Program-made: the position numbers and the translations under genes
Shown here: positions 34,746 through 46,566 of the stretch, in pieces
How the letters are laid out: the number at the start of each line of letters is the position of its first letter
How positions within the stretch are numbered: position 1 is the stretch's first letter
Notes under the pieces: generated by a model
Told to the model about the DNA's origin: nothing
Databases searched by the model: none
What the model saw: only the letters and a program-made list of their open reading frames with translations
Source: Wurfbainia villosa
Taxonomy: Eukaryota > Streptophyta > Magnoliopsida > Zingiberales > Zingiberaceae
Direction of reading: 5' to 3'
Length of the DNA: 64,000 nt
Assembly (NCBI GenBank): GCA_025175895.1
Contig: CM045992.1
Span: forward strand, 115,780,377 to 115,844,376

Positions 34746-34992
34746 TGTTAAATGAATACAGATATTACTAGAAGTAAAAACATATAAAATTTTCTAGCAT
34801 ACCTATTTCACCGTCAGGAGAAGTCCCGTAGCCTCCAAAACCCCATATTGATCTCGTCAAAAATCCTCGAATTTCCGAAACTCATCGGAAATCCATACCA
34901 AATCCAAAATTTCCAGATTGCCTCGCAAAACCTGCCAAAACATGGCGAACTCCGAAAAATTCAAAAACCCCTAGGAACTCGAAAACCTAGGC

Positions 34993-35004
34993 GCTCTGAT
35001 ACCA
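34993..35004 (-). other. Primer binding site of Tekay element 2
   Basis: Minus-strand TGGTATCAGAGC seven bases inside the LTR at 35012. Confidence 0.9.
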
Positions 35005-35011
35005 AATAAAT

Positions 35012-37770
35012 TGTCACGCCCCGAGGGAGTCTCCGCCAGACAAAAATCCGGCAGCATCTCCCCTGTACGGGTGATAATACCAATTTTCATACAAGGCCTA
35101 CACGACCACTATACATCGATCAACACGACCGGAATCCAAACACACACGCAGGTAATAAAATAGGCCTCTGGCCAACTATCACAGTAAATGGTAACCAGTC
35201 CACAATAACTAGACTTACCCCTTCTACCATCTGGGCAGGAATACCAAACCAAATCCAATCGAAACAAAACCAAATAAAGGTCCATAAGGACATCAAAAAT
35301 CCACGAATACAAATATCCAACTCTAATCCTAAACATGTCTTCTAATCAAAATATCCAAACCATAGAAACAAATAACAAATAAAAACTTTCACGACAAGTG
35401 GGGTTTGGCAGCTGGACTCTCCTGACAGCTTCATCCTGAAATAGATATAAATCAACGGGGTAAGTTCAAAGAACTCAGCGGGTATAGTAGATATGCAAAG
35501 TAAGGTATAGCTAACAATAAAAATCATGTCAGTACAGTCTCACATAAAGGGTAAGCAAGAAATAAATGCAAAAGAACTGTACTCACCTGAATCTCCTACC
35601 CTGATATAGGAGCATGTGCCAGACTATAAGAGATAAAGTCATCACCATATACGAATATGAATCCTGTATGCATGACAATCATATGCAACATCCAAGGCAT
35701 CAATACAATAATCCAGCAAACACAATACAAATGTGATCCGTACAAAGTGCATGCCATGCAAATGACATGGTCACCCCTGACGCCAGTCAGCCGCCTCACA
35801 CGCGATGGTGAAGCCGAGTGGGTAGGGCTATGACAACTGTGCACTCTGCCATCACTGCTCCTGAGTGACCGAGTGGATAGGATGCTATCGGAGTACACTT
35901 ATCCTCCTGCCCCAAACAGAGTGGGGGAGCTAAGCTCTCATCTCCCGGTGTCATAGACCAGAGGAGGGATCCCTGCCCGCTACCACGCTGCCTCATCGCT
36001 ACCCATGAGTGGACCAGCGGAGCCTGACAGAGCAACTGCACACACCCTCCTGATGTACCACTAACCCATGAGTGGCAGTGTGTGCAGGCCATGTAACTAG
36101 CTGTGGGCTCAACTATAAAGGAACCCCGTCCAGCCAGCATGCAATCATGCAAGATGGTGCATGATACTAAAGCATGTAAATCCAACTAAAAATACCTATC
36201 CAAATAATATGCACAATCAATATGTACATATCCATAAACCAAGTAACTATGATCCAAATAAAACAGGGAAGATATAATCATATCCTATCACATGCATGTA
36301 TCAAGTAGGCACCAAAAACATGCTAGGCATATAAACATGAAAATTATTGCAAGCTATCCTAACTAGCATATCAACTTGACTATATCTAAAAGATAAGTCA
36401 AAATACCCGCCTGAATATAAATATCCGCAAAAAGAACCAGATCGTCACGACCGGGGACCTGCCTCGTGACCGAAACTTGCATATAGCATAACTATTGTTA
36501 AGCACCAAAAAAATGAAATCAACCGTCAAATCGAATACTTAATCGATTTCCTTCATAACCCAATTAACCCAAAATTTTCATAAATCCCGATCACCTTCCA
36601 CCTAATAACGGTCTTTTCGTCCAATCACACTTGTACAACACCCAAGGTAAATCCATCCCCAAATCGAGCCTAAATCTTGATTAGCTTTAGATCTAACATC
36701 ATAATCATAACAAACACTAGACCAACAATATAACAGTGTACATCCAACCATCCCAAATCCTCCGAATACAATACGATCAACCGAATAACACCAAAATCAT
36801 ACTTACCAGCCCTAGGATCCCACCGGCAGCCCTTCACCGCCCACCGTTGCACAAAATTAGGGATCTAATGAACCCTAATTGTAACCCAACATAACCCACA
36901 GCCATTTTCAGCCGATGAACAACCCGAAACACCTTCTATACCCACCTCCTCCTTCACAACCGGCCAACAACTCCAAACTCAGCCCATTTACAGTCATTCC
37001 TGCATGACCACCTCCAACCCTAACCGCACAACACCCCCAATAAACCCTCACAACCCTCTCAGCCAGCAACCCCCCTCAAATTCACAGCCGTTCCTCTTCA
37101 CCTAAACAGCAACCACTGGAACAGACAAAGGAAACAGAGAAATAAAATATACCAGAAATTTGGGAAACTCCTCTCAGCGGTATCTCCTCGGTGCGGACTG
37201 TAACTGGCTGGAAAACCACCGGCGCTGGCAGAGGAGACCGACACTCATCGTCTAGGGCAGAGGAGACCGGCGTGACCTCGACGTCGGGCTGCTGGCGGCG
37301 AACGCAACGAAGAGAAGGCTCGGGCGCAAGAAAAGACGAAGCAGCGACGGAAGGCAAATGCCGCGTTTGTCGGCGCTTGCAGAGGGACGGCTGGGCTCTC
37401 GGACAGCAAGTCGGCAAGCCTGGCTCGGGCGCGAGAAAGGGGAAAGAAATCGGCGATGGAGAGATCGCGCGAGAAAGAAAAGGGATCGGGGAAGAAGGAA
37501 CCGAGCTCGGAAACTGCCGAAGGAGGAAAATCACGGCGGGGAAAAAGAAAAAGAAAATAGAAAAAAACTTAGGTTACATTGCGTATTAATGCCCTTTAAA
37601 TAGACTCCTCCAAAGCCTATTTATTTTATCCCCGTAATTATCTCGTACGGACTCCGTTTAAATCCAGAAAAATTCCAAAAAAATTCCTAAAAATCTCGAA
37701 AAATTTTCAGGATTATTTTCTTAATTCTTTGGCCATTTAATTTAATATTTTAAATTTTCAGTATTTAACA
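35012..37770 (-). repeat. 5' LTR of Tekay element 2
   Basis: 2759 bp; differs from the 3' LTR mainly by short insertions at 37170-37380. Ends TGTCACG...TTTAACA. Confidence 0.93.
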
Positions 37771-37774
37771 GTGT

Positions 37775-38110
37775 AGCCTTGGCCACGTAAGTCCAAGTGT
37801 GTAGCCTTAGCGGTGAAAGTCCAAGCATGGGGCTTGGCATGGAAAGTCCAACATGGAGTTGGCACGGAAAGACCAAGTGTGTAGCCTTGGTAGTGAAAGT
37901 CTAAGCATGAGGCTTGGCATGGAAAGTCCAACATGGAGTTGGCATAGGAAGGCTAAGTGTGTAGCCTTGGTCATGTAAGTTCAAGTGTGTAGCCTTGGCG
38001 ATGAAAGTCCAAGCATGGAGCTTGACATTTGGGAAGTCCAAGGGTTGATATTGGTGGCATAAGTCCAAGCGGTAATCTTGGGAGCGTAAGCTCATATGTA
38101 CCTTGGCAGT
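37775..38110 (+). repeat. Short tandem repeats in SIRE-2 LTR U3
   Basis: Imperfect units of about 30-36 bp built on GTGTAGCCTTGG, GAAAGTCCAAGCATGG and GGAAAGTCCAACATGG. The same array is at about 42290-42620 in the 3' LTR. Confidence 0.85.
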
Positions 38111-38602
38111 GTATACACCGATAGCATGACAATAACTAGCGTATGGATGAACAAGTCATGGATGACTTGGAGAGATCCGGTAGGTGCGAGGCTAACACAG
38201 GTGACTAGAAGGCTTAGGTCTAAATTAAGGGTGGTCTAGTAAGTATGAGGGCATCATACTTGGGTTAAACCTCATGGTTGAGGTTTACCAGTCAACTGGT
38301 AGGAGTCGTCTGACGTTCGACTACGTCGTGAAGCTTGGTGGTCGATTACCAACTTTGGGCAGTCGATTGGACTTGAGTAGTCGATTACCATGGAGGGAAA
38401 TCGACTGCTGGTGTTGGTCACGAGCATAGAATGCTCGGTAGCCGAATGATCAGTCGGCTACAAGGTTGGCAGTCGACTACCAGTGTATTCGTTGGCTGAG
38501 ATGCCAATGTGGATTAGGTCATTGTCTCACAATGGTTACAGGAGCAGTCGACTAGGGCCTTATGGCAGTTGACTACTGAGTGCAAAATCAACTCGATGTA
38601 GG

Positions 38603-38611
38603 TTATAAAAG
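38603..38611 (+). promoter_or_regulatory. TATA box of SIRE-2 5' LTR
   Basis: TTATAAAAG followed by GAGCTCTAGTTGGAGG; same in the 3' LTR at about 43320. GTCGACTA motifs sit up to 75 bases upstream. Confidence 0.6.
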
Positions 38612-39058
38612 GAGCTCTAGTTGGAGGATTTTGTAGCAAATTTTGGGGAGATTTTGAAGGGGAATTATTGTTGCATTCCAGACCTTTAAGAGCAAACCAA
38701 AGCAAGCAACAAGCAAAAGTTCAAAGCATTTGTTATAAAGTTTTCTTTACGTATTTTATTATTGTCTTTGTATTTTTATATTACGTTTGTAATTGCTTGT
38801 ACGAGGTTTCTCCACCTCTGACGTGTTGTCGAGAAGAAGATTTAGTAGTGGTGTGTGCATCTATAGAGCTCGTTCTGTGCAGTAGGAACCCTAAGATTTC
38901 AAACCACGTTATATTTATGTGTTGTGATTATGTATTTGTATTCGTATTTGTATTCCACTGTGCTAACCAAATTATAGAGATGAATGAACGAATTCCAATG
39001 AACAACACACATGGGTTATTCAACCCCCCTTCTAGCCGGGTCACGATCCCCCAACAAG

Positions 39059-39070
39059 TGGTATCAGAGC
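39059..39070 (+). other. Primer binding site of SIRE-2
   Basis: TGGTATCAGAGC two bases after the LTR end CCAACA. Confidence 0.92.
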
Positions 39071-39113
39071 GAGGAGCTCGTCATCGGACTCATCGCCACG
39101 ACAAGTAAATCAA

Positions 39114-40070
39114 ATGGACGACATAAGCATCCACCCACCAAAATTCGAAGGAGATTTTTCGTGGTGGAAGAAAAGGATGGAGATATTCTTCTAAACCGAT
39201 TTTGATATTATGTTAATAATGGAAAACAATTTTGAGGTACTTAGGGATGAAGAAAACAAGCCGATAGAAAAATCAAGATGGACCCAAGAGCAATGCCAAC
39301 AATTCAAGACAACCATTAAGGTAACGAAAATATTAATAAAATTGATACCTTACTATATTTTGTGTAAGCTAGGTAAATATGGGGATGCTAAAGAGTTGTG
39401 GGATAAGTGGGTCAAATACCACGAAAATCCCGAACCAGCACAATCGAAGAAGGAGACCGAAGAGGAGTGTTCCTCCTCTCAAGTTCAAGAAAAAGCAAGC
39501 TCATCCTCACAAGAAAGTAAGGACTCGGAAGTTGAGAGATGCTCAACATCCAAATCGGAGGTTAGATCACCGGAGCAAGAGGAAGAGCAAAAAGAAGCTT
39601 CAACCTCCGGGTGGGATGAAGAATCAACTCCGATGCCTACCATCACTCTAGGTAACTCAAATGTAATTAATAAAAATAAGGATCACATAATTTACTTTGA
39701 GTGTAGGGATAAAAGACATTACAAGAGCAAATGCCTAAAATTGGCTAAGGAGAAAGCCCCGACACCAAAAGTCAAGGACAAGTCAAAGGATGTCAGAGTC
39801 CTCATTAGGAGGAGCAAAGATCACATTGTGTGCTTCAAATGCAACCAAAAGGGACATTATAGAAGTCAATGCCCTAGGGGAAGGAAGAAAGCCAAGGAAG
39901 GAGTACCACATGTAGGAGGAGTTTCTAAAGCAAACCCTAAGGTATCATTTGTTAATACACCTTCAAGTTCTAAGGTTAAAAAGCATGCTAGAAATTATTT
40001 TAGTTCACTTGCTATTGCTCATGAACAAAAGCATACTAGTAGGAATAGATATTTTTTACTTAGGGGCTAA
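39114..40070 (+). pseudogene. SIRE-2 gag
   Basis: From ATG 39114 (MDDISIHPPKFEGDFSWWKKRM) the frame runs to 40070 with one TAA at about 39191; the rest, 286 codons, is open. Parts in order: N-terminal Gag region (RWTQEQCQQFK, LGKYGDAKELWDKWVKYHE), an acidic Ser/Glu run, then two knuckles. The first (ECRDKRHYKSKC) has lost its leading Cys. The second, CFKCNQKGHYRSQC, is a complete CCHC. The central UBN2-type domain is shorter than in SIRE-M. A single stop is the only break, unlike the shattered gags nearby. Gag alone would supply particle protein; all enzymes would have to come from elsewhere. Confidence 0.85.
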
Positions 40071-40650
40071 ATCCTATGAACTTACATCTAAAGACAAACC
40101 TAGAACCAATAACCCTAAAACAATTTTACCTAGGGAGAGTATTAGGAGAATAGAAGAAAACTTAGGCATTAACCCTAAAAAGGGTAGGTATATGCCTAAG
40201 AAGAAAAATATTTCCCAAAAGGTAAATGAAAAATTAAAATTGGAAAAATTAGAATTAGAAAACCAAGCTTGAGGCCAAGGCTTGAAAAATTGAAAAAGAC
40301 CTTAGCAAAAATGACAAACTCATTTAAGAGGTCAAATGATCAAAATCTAGGTCCTAGGAGATAAGAACCGTCTAGGGGCAAGAAAGGTTTGAGTTACAAA
40401 CCTAACCCCAAGAAGACCTATCACAATGTTCCATTCGATTATGGAAACATTTCGAGGTCTAGGAAAGTCAAGGTTATTAGGGAGGTCATCCCTAAGGCTA
40501 ACCTTGACAAGACCTAAATGACTAAGACTTCAAAGCCTAGGAGGGTCATTAAGAGAGTGTCTAGGAAAGTTATCTCTAGTGAATACCTTGTAAACCCAAG
40601 GAGCTCCAATAGGTATTGGGTTCCTAGGAGTATGATCGATTCACACTAGA
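40071..40650 (+). pseudogene. SIRE-2 gag C-terminal extension
   Basis: Lys- and Glu-rich frames follow (39949-40272), then GLSYKPNPKKTYHNVPFDYG and YWVPRSMIDSH near 40390-40650. This is the counterpart of the WVPK motif that ends the other SIRE gags. Frames change at least twice. Confidence 0.65.
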
Positions 40651-42185
40651 TGGGTTAGGGTGTGTCAACCCTAAGTTGATGGGTAATTAACCTAACCATG
40701 ATAGAGTTGTCACTTTAGGATGTACCAATAGAATTTGAGAAGTATGAAAAATTGATCAAATTGGTACAAGTAGGTTTAGAAGTCATGGTGTGCCATTTTG
40801 AGTTTTTGGCACACTTGGAATAAGTGGTTATTATAACAAAATGAACTTGATCCTAACAAATGACAACTAATATTAAAAGTTAGGTATTCTTATGCCTTAC
40901 ATTTATTTGCCATGATTTTCTTGTCATATGTCATGTCATGATATCATGTTTAGTTTTATCATATAAAATGTCATGATTAATGCTTAGGTTATTTAATAGT
41001 GTCATGTTAGGCTTAAGTTAGAATCTTATGTCATGACATCATGATTATTAGCACATGTTCCTATTTATGTTATCATTTATGTCATAATCATCATTCATGC
41101 ATTAATTAAAATTGATTTAAGGACTATGACATGATTTGGAGTCCCATGTATAAGGGAATCAAATAGAGTTGCCTAGAAAATGCATGAAACCCTAAATAAT
41201 CAAAACTCACATATCACAAGAACACTTGACTTGTATTTGTTTTCATATACTTTAGATACAAGTGAGATGTTAAGAAAATGGATTAAGGTTTTAAAATCAT
41301 TTTAAAAAATCTTGGTGAAGTCTATCTTTTGATAGCAATCATCATTGAAGGAAGTGATACAAAGTAGGGTCAAAAATTGAAACTTTTCAATATTTTTTAA
41401 CTGTGTCAATCTCATTATTTTATGGGTATTTTATTTTTCAGATATTTTTCACCTATACTGAGTGTTATAAGTATTATACATACGAATTTTTGTGATTTTT
41501 TTATTTATGTATAATTACTTATAAATTTTTGAAATTTATTTCTGAACTCTGTTTTCTGCTCAGTGTAGAAATCAGTTGACTGCCATGGATGATAGTCGAC
41601 TGGCCTTAAGGGCAGTCAACTGGTAGCTGACAGAGTCGACTGCCAATGATGATTTCGAATAAACAAGGTATATTTAGCCCATGTTCAACTATTTCTAGGT
41701 TCCCTAACTGTTCATAATCTTAGGATATCCTTTGTAAAGCATTGGAAGGGTAAAAATTCATTGGATATGGATTAGAAGAGTTGTTTAGGGTGTATATCAA
41801 ATTTTAAGGGGGTGAAAGTTCAATGTTGAATCTTTGTTCTTAATTTTGATTATTTAGTATTCATATTGACTTAGGGACTCTCTAAGGATATTGTTGGTGC
41901 AATGGTCAAGGGAGAGCAAACCTTTAGGGGGAAGTTATTCATCATGGGATGATGGATGTATTTTTGGATCAAGAGGGAGATTGTAAGATCTCATTGGGAT
42001 ATGAGATATTGACATCCTTGGGAAGAACTTTTTTGATATATGTCAAAAAGAGAGAGAATGTACCAATTGAGAATAATTGGGATTTCTCACAAGATGTCAG
42101 AATTACTAATTGGGGATAATTAGGAGATTTGAGTTAGGTGACCTAACTCAATGTGAGTTTTGTCAAACATAAAAAAGGGAGAGTT
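40651..42185 (+). other. Non-coding 3' region of SIRE-2
   Basis: AT-rich DNA with repeated GTCATG/TTATGTCAT words (40910-41110), a GTCGAC cluster at 41575-41650 and a closing purine-rich AAAAAAGGGAGAG before the LTR. No pol motif is present on either strand. Confidence 0.7.
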
Positions 42186-42756
42186 TATTGGTGCAATCGA
42201 CCCATGCCATGATTGACCAGACTCAAGTTTGACTCGAGCAGTATTTTGATGTTCGACAAAACATATGACATGTGATTGTCAAGGGAAGTCCAAGTGTGTA
42301 GCCTTAGCGGTGAAAGTCCAAGCATGGGGTTTGGCATGGAAATTTCAACATGGAGTTGGCACAGGAAGATCAAGTGTGTACCCATGACCACGTAAGTCCA
42401 ACTGTGTAGCCTTGGCGGTGAAAGTCCAATCATGGGCTTAGTATAGAAAGTTCAACATGGAGTTGGCACAGAAAGACCAAGTGTGTAGCCTTGGCCACGT
42501 AAGTTCAAGTGTGCAGCCTTGGCGGTGAAAATCCAAGCATGGGACTTGGCATTTGGAAAGTCCAAGGGTTGATATTGGCAGCGTAAGTCTAAACGCTAGT
42601 ATTGAGAGTGTAAGCCCATACGTACCTTGAAAGTGTAGACACCGATAGTATGAAAATAGCTGATGGAAGCACCTGGAGGCTAGCGTATGGATGAACAAGT
42701 CATGGATGACTTGGAGGGATCCGCATATGGATGAACAAGTCATGGATGACTTGGAG

Positions 42757-43056
42757 GGATCCGGTAGGCGCGAGACTAGTAGAGGTGACTAGAAGGCTTA
42801 GGTCTAAGCTAAGGGTGGTCTAACAAATATGAGGGCATTATACTTGGGTTAAACCTCATGGTTGAGGTTTACCGGTCGATTGGGGTGATGTACCAATCGA
42901 CTGGAGGGATCTGGTAGGCGCGAGACTAGCAGAGGTAGCTAGAAGGCTTAGGTCTAGGCTAAGGGTGGTCTAGCAAGTATGAGGGCATTATACTTGGGTT
43001 AAACCTCATGGTTGAGGTTTACCGATTGACTGGGGTGATGTACCAATCGATTGGTG
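42757..43056 (+). repeat. Two 150-bp tandem copies in SIRE-2 3' LTR
   Basis: GGTAGGCGCGAGACTAG recurs exactly 150 bases apart (42763 and 42913), with the following sequence to TACCAATCGA repeated. The 5' LTR has one copy. Confidence 0.85.
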
Positions 43057-43580
43057 GGAGCCGACTGACATTCGACTATGTCGCGAGGCTTGGCAGTCAA
43101 CTGCTGGTGTTGGTCGCGAGCACAAAAAGCTCTATAGCCGACTGATCAGTCGGCTACATGGTTGGCAGTCGACTGATGGTAATGGACAGTCGACTGCCAG
43201 TGTATCTGTTGACTGGGATGCCAACGTGGATTAGGTCATTATCTCACAACGGCTATAGGAGCAGTCAAATAAGGTCTTATGGTAGTCGACTACTGGGTAC
43301 GAAATCAGTTCGATGCAGGTTATAAAAGGAGCTCTAGTTGGAGGATTTTGTAGTAACTTTTGGAGAGATTTTGAAGGAGAATTGCTACTGTATTATAGAC
43401 CTTCAAGAGCAAACCAAAGTAAGTAACAAGCAAGAGTTCAAAGCATTTATTGTACAGTTTTCTTTACTTATTTCATTATTATTTTTGTATTTGCTTGTAC
43501 TTTTTGTATTACGTTTGTAATTGCTTGTACGAGGTTTCTTCACCTCCGACGTGTTCTCGAGAAGGAGATTTAGTAGTGGT

Positions 43581-44640
43581 TGTTGGTGCAGGGGCACTAG
43601 ATAATCGAACCTGTGTTTTGATTATGCCAAAGACACAAAGTTAAGTTTACATCGTTATCTCACGAGCTATCGAGTGTGCAAAAAAGTATTAATGCTGGAG
43701 CTGAAGGCTAGCGACACCCGGAGGAAGCCGCAGTGGTCAGGCGACACTCGAGTGACTTCGGAGGGAGCCGAAGGAATCGAGTGGAAGGCCGGAAGCGAGA
43801 GCTACTATCGAGGTAAGCTCGTGTGAGTGAGAGATTGTAAGGTCGTGTCCTCTTTACGGAGATGACCGTAGGCGGCGATCTGACTAAGACTTCCTGTGGA
43901 AGGTCTAGGTCGAGATCGGACAGTTAGAAACCGTCGTATTTATCATTTTCCGAGCTAACCTCTTATTGCAGAGAAGTGGCCAAGCCGGTCATGATCAGGA
44001 CATGGAGAAGTCGTGATGCCCATCACGATCGGTGATGGAGGCATCACGACCGATGGCGCGATTTACGGCAGCGCTAGGTCAAAACGGATAACGTTTGACG
44101 CGGCCACTTCGTGATAAAATTTGGACAACTTCATGATCCGTTCCGAAAAAAGAGGAGACAAATTCAGAGGCCAAAATCTATAAAAGGAGGAGAGGATTCC
44201 ACTCCAAATATATCAAGATTATTCATCAAGTGCTCCTACAATGCCAACGGTCCAACATCGTCATAACGCCGACGCGACGCCAAGTTTCGATCTTCTTCGT
44301 CGGCAACAGAATCAAGTAATATTTTTGATATTGTATTCTTTGTTTTTCTTCATAACGAGGTGAGGTAGGCTTGTTGCCTCATCCTTGTATATTCGGTTTT
44401 GTGATCGTTGTCTCCTACCTCCAACGAGGAGGAGACGTTATAGTGTTTTGCCCTCCGTACGCGGTCTAGGACCGATAGGGCTTTGGAGTAGCAACTGCTG
44501 GGTTGTGAACCAAGTAAAATAAACGTGTTCATTTATTTTCCGCTGTGCTTACTCGTTTACTTGTGTATCAACAAACGAATTCGAACGAAAGATTTACGAT
44601 CGCTATTCACCCCCCTCTAGCGACGCTTCTCGATCCAATA
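43581..44640 (+). repeat. Solo SIRE-type LTR
   Basis: 1060 bp, TGTTGGTGCAGGGG...CGATCCAATA, flanked by GTGGT (43576-43580 and 44641-44645). It lies inside the SIRE-2 3' LTR. The 3' end resembles the SIRE-M LTR end (CACCCCCCTCTAGCGAC), so it is a sister family. TATA box CTATAAAAG at 44178-44186, with ATCACGATCG-type palindromes at 44010-44060 upstream. Segment B has the empty site. Confidence 0.93.
44178..44186 (+). promoter_or_regulatory. TATA box of solo SIRE LTR
   Basis: CTATAAAAG about 120 bases after the palindrome cluster. Confidence 0.55.
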
Positions 44641-44858
44641 GTGGTGTGTCCATCTCTAGAGTTCGTTGAGCTCGCCCCGTGGAGTAGGAACCCTAAGGTT
44701 TTGAACCACGTTATATTCATGTGTTATGATTGTGTATTTGTATTCGTATTTATATTCCGTTGCACTAACTAAATTGTAGAGATGAACGAATGAATTCCAA
44801 CGAACAATGCACACAGGCTATTCAACCCCCCTTCTAGCCGGGCCACGATCCCCCAACA

Positions 44859-46126
44859 ACATAAACTACTCAAACTTCGCAAAATTAAACTTTGGATCAA
44901 CTACTTTATAACTCCTTACTGAGCTTGGGAAATACATAGGTCACTTGGAAAATGCATAGACAACTCGGGAAATATATGGACTGCTCGGGAATTGCACATA
45001 CTACTCAATATTAGCACTTCATAGCAGAACTCTAGATCAACTATACTGGTCATCCCTACTGAGCTTGAAAACTAAACTGGTCAATCAGAAAATACATAGA
45101 CTGCACATACTACTCAATATCAACACTTCACCTATCATAGCTCTGGACCAACTGCACTGACCATCCTTAATAAGCTCGAAAAATACATTGATCAATTGGG
45201 AAATGTATAGACTGCTCGGGAACTGCACATACTAAATATTAACACTTCACATAATCTGGATCAACTGCACTGACCATCCCTACTGAGATCGAAAAATTCA
45301 CTGGTCAATTGGGAAATATATAGACTGCTCTGCACAACACAAAGTGCTCTGGATTCTGCAAACACACTCAATGCTCTGTAAATACAAAGAAGTACTCTGA
45401 AAAAATACTATATATCTTGTCCTAGCTAAATAAAATCCCGACCCCATCACCTATAATAAAAATCTAATTATTAATGTCAAGATAAAGGTCAAAAATTAAA
45501 ATTCTCATCAAATATCAATAAAATAAGTTTATCATAATTTAAACAAAAAACCTTTGGAAATCCAAAAGTTTAAACACTTAAATAAAATTTTGAAAAATAT
45601 TAATCCAATTGACTGGACTATAACCAGTCAACTGGACCATATCCAGTCGACTGAAAAGTACAAACTGACTACGACAGTAAAAAACACGAATCCAGTCGAT
45701 TGGAACATACTCAGTAGACTGGAATACCCTTGCAGTTAAGTGATAAGACTAACCTAGTCGAGTTAATCCAATATAGTCGACTGGGAAGTGAGTGCAGTAT
45801 ATGGTAAAATCAGTACAGTCGACTAGATCAAGTCCAATCAACCTAAATCCAATCGACTAAATACTTTCCAGTCGACTGGATTCCCATTATAAATCCAGCA
45901 CCAAGGCAACACCGAGTTGACTCAAACCAGTCTTCAAGCCTCCGAAAATCCTATTTTCAGCCTTTTTAAGCATTTAGGTCGTCAATTCTTGCTCATAAAA
46001 TTATCCATGATGCCTAGGCAATAATTCTAAACTTCTTTTTCAAATTTTTCTTGAATTAATATTAAACTTGTAATTTAATTAGGGGGAAGAAAAGAGCAAT
46101 TAAGGTTGAGACATCCTCTGAACAAA
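44859..46126 (+). repeat. LTR-like promoter region, segment A
   Basis: Diverged short repeats (GGGAAATACATAGACTGCTC, CTCTGGATCAACTGCAC) to about 45420, then AT-rich DNA. A cluster of GTCGACTGG motifs (45610-45895) ends in ATTATAAATCC at about 45886. The layout matches the U3 end of SIRE LTRs, but no LTR ends were found. Copy B is at 59280-60550. Confidence 0.5.
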
Positions 46127-46131
46127 GTTTG

Positions 46132-46330
46132 TGTTGGAAGTATGGGGAATACAATCAAAGATCCACATTGGTAAGACATGGAAAAAATCATGTGCTTATA
46201 AGATAAAAAGATATCTCCATTGGCATGAGGCCTTTTGGGTCGAGCCCAAAAATAAAACTATGAGGACTTAAGCACAAAGTGGATAATATCATACTATTGT
46301 GGAGATATGTGAATCTTATAGGCACTAACG
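46132..46330 (+). repeat. 5' LTR of TRIM
   Basis: 199 bp, TGTTGGAAGTATGG...GCACTAACG, last base mutated from A. Confidence 0.93.
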
Positions 46331-46566
46331 ATTGGTATCAGAGCCACGGTCCATGTCAAGCCATGAACCTCGAACGAAGGAAGTGGAGCTCCCATGTCCG
46401 GATCTAGAGAACTAGACACCAGGCAGGAAGTCCAGTTGGGCTAGAAGGGCTGGACAACTGACAGGGAGTCCTGGTGGGTTAAAGATTGGACTTCAAACAG
46501 AGAATGTCCTTCTAGGAGGGATAGGCTTGAGAGGGCTCAATGTGGTCCTTCGTTTGAGGGGAGAAT

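Larger units (their letters stand above)
26866..37770 (-). mobile_element. Tekay-type Ty3/gypsy element 2 (near complete)
   Basis: 10,905 bp, inserted in the SIRE-2 LTR with target duplication GTGTA (26861-26865 and 37771-37775). LTRs of 2723 bp (26866-29588) and 2759 bp (35012-37770) are very alike. Primer site 34993-35004, polypurine tract 29589-29600. Minus-strand order is gag, zinc knuckle, protease, RT, RNase H, integrase, chromodomain, as in Tekay/Del chromoviruses. Stops and frameshifts exist in gag (TAG at about 34690), protease-RT, RT-RNase H and before the chromodomain tail (TAG at about 29806). This is one of the youngest large insertions but probably not autonomous. Confidence 0.93.
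37771..39056 (+). repeat. 5' LTR of SIRE-2, second part
   Basis: Resumes after the Tekay insertion with a run of AGTCCAAG-GTGTAGCCTTGG repeats (37771-38100). GTCGAC-type motifs follow (38290-38560), then TATA box TTATAAAAG (38603-38611), the U5 block TTGTACGAGGTTTCTCCACCTC and the end CCCCCAACA. Confidence 0.92.
26751..44858 (+). mobile_element. Gag-only SIRE-type element (SIRE-2) with nested insertions
   Basis: The two outer LTR ends TGTTGG (26751) and CCAACA (44858) are flanked by ACATA on both sides. The 5' LTR is 26751-26865 plus 37771-39056, split by a Tekay element. The primer site is 39059-39070 and gag 39114 to about 40650. About 1.5 kb of non-coding DNA leads to a polypurine-like AAAAAAGGGAGAG and the 3' LTR at 42186-44858, itself split by a solo LTR. 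Protease, integrase, RT and RNase H are completely absent, so it could move only with enzymes from another element. Without nested insertions it would be about 6.1 kb. Confidence 0.9.
42186..44858 (+). repeat. 3' LTR of SIRE-2 (split by a solo LTR)
   Basis: Starts TATTGGTGCA (first bases mutated from TGTTGG), interrupted at 43581-44640, ends CCCCAACA at 44858. Longer than the 5' LTR because of a 40-bp duplication (copies near 42685 and 42725) and a 150-bp duplication (copies near 42757 and 42907). Confidence 0.9.

Noticed and set aside
38668..39108. 146-codon frame with hydrophobic stretch at the end of the SIRE-2 LTR
   Set aside because: It lies in the R-U5 region and runs into the primer site; related LTRs at 43450 and 58982 give only short equivalents. 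Not a membrane protein gene.
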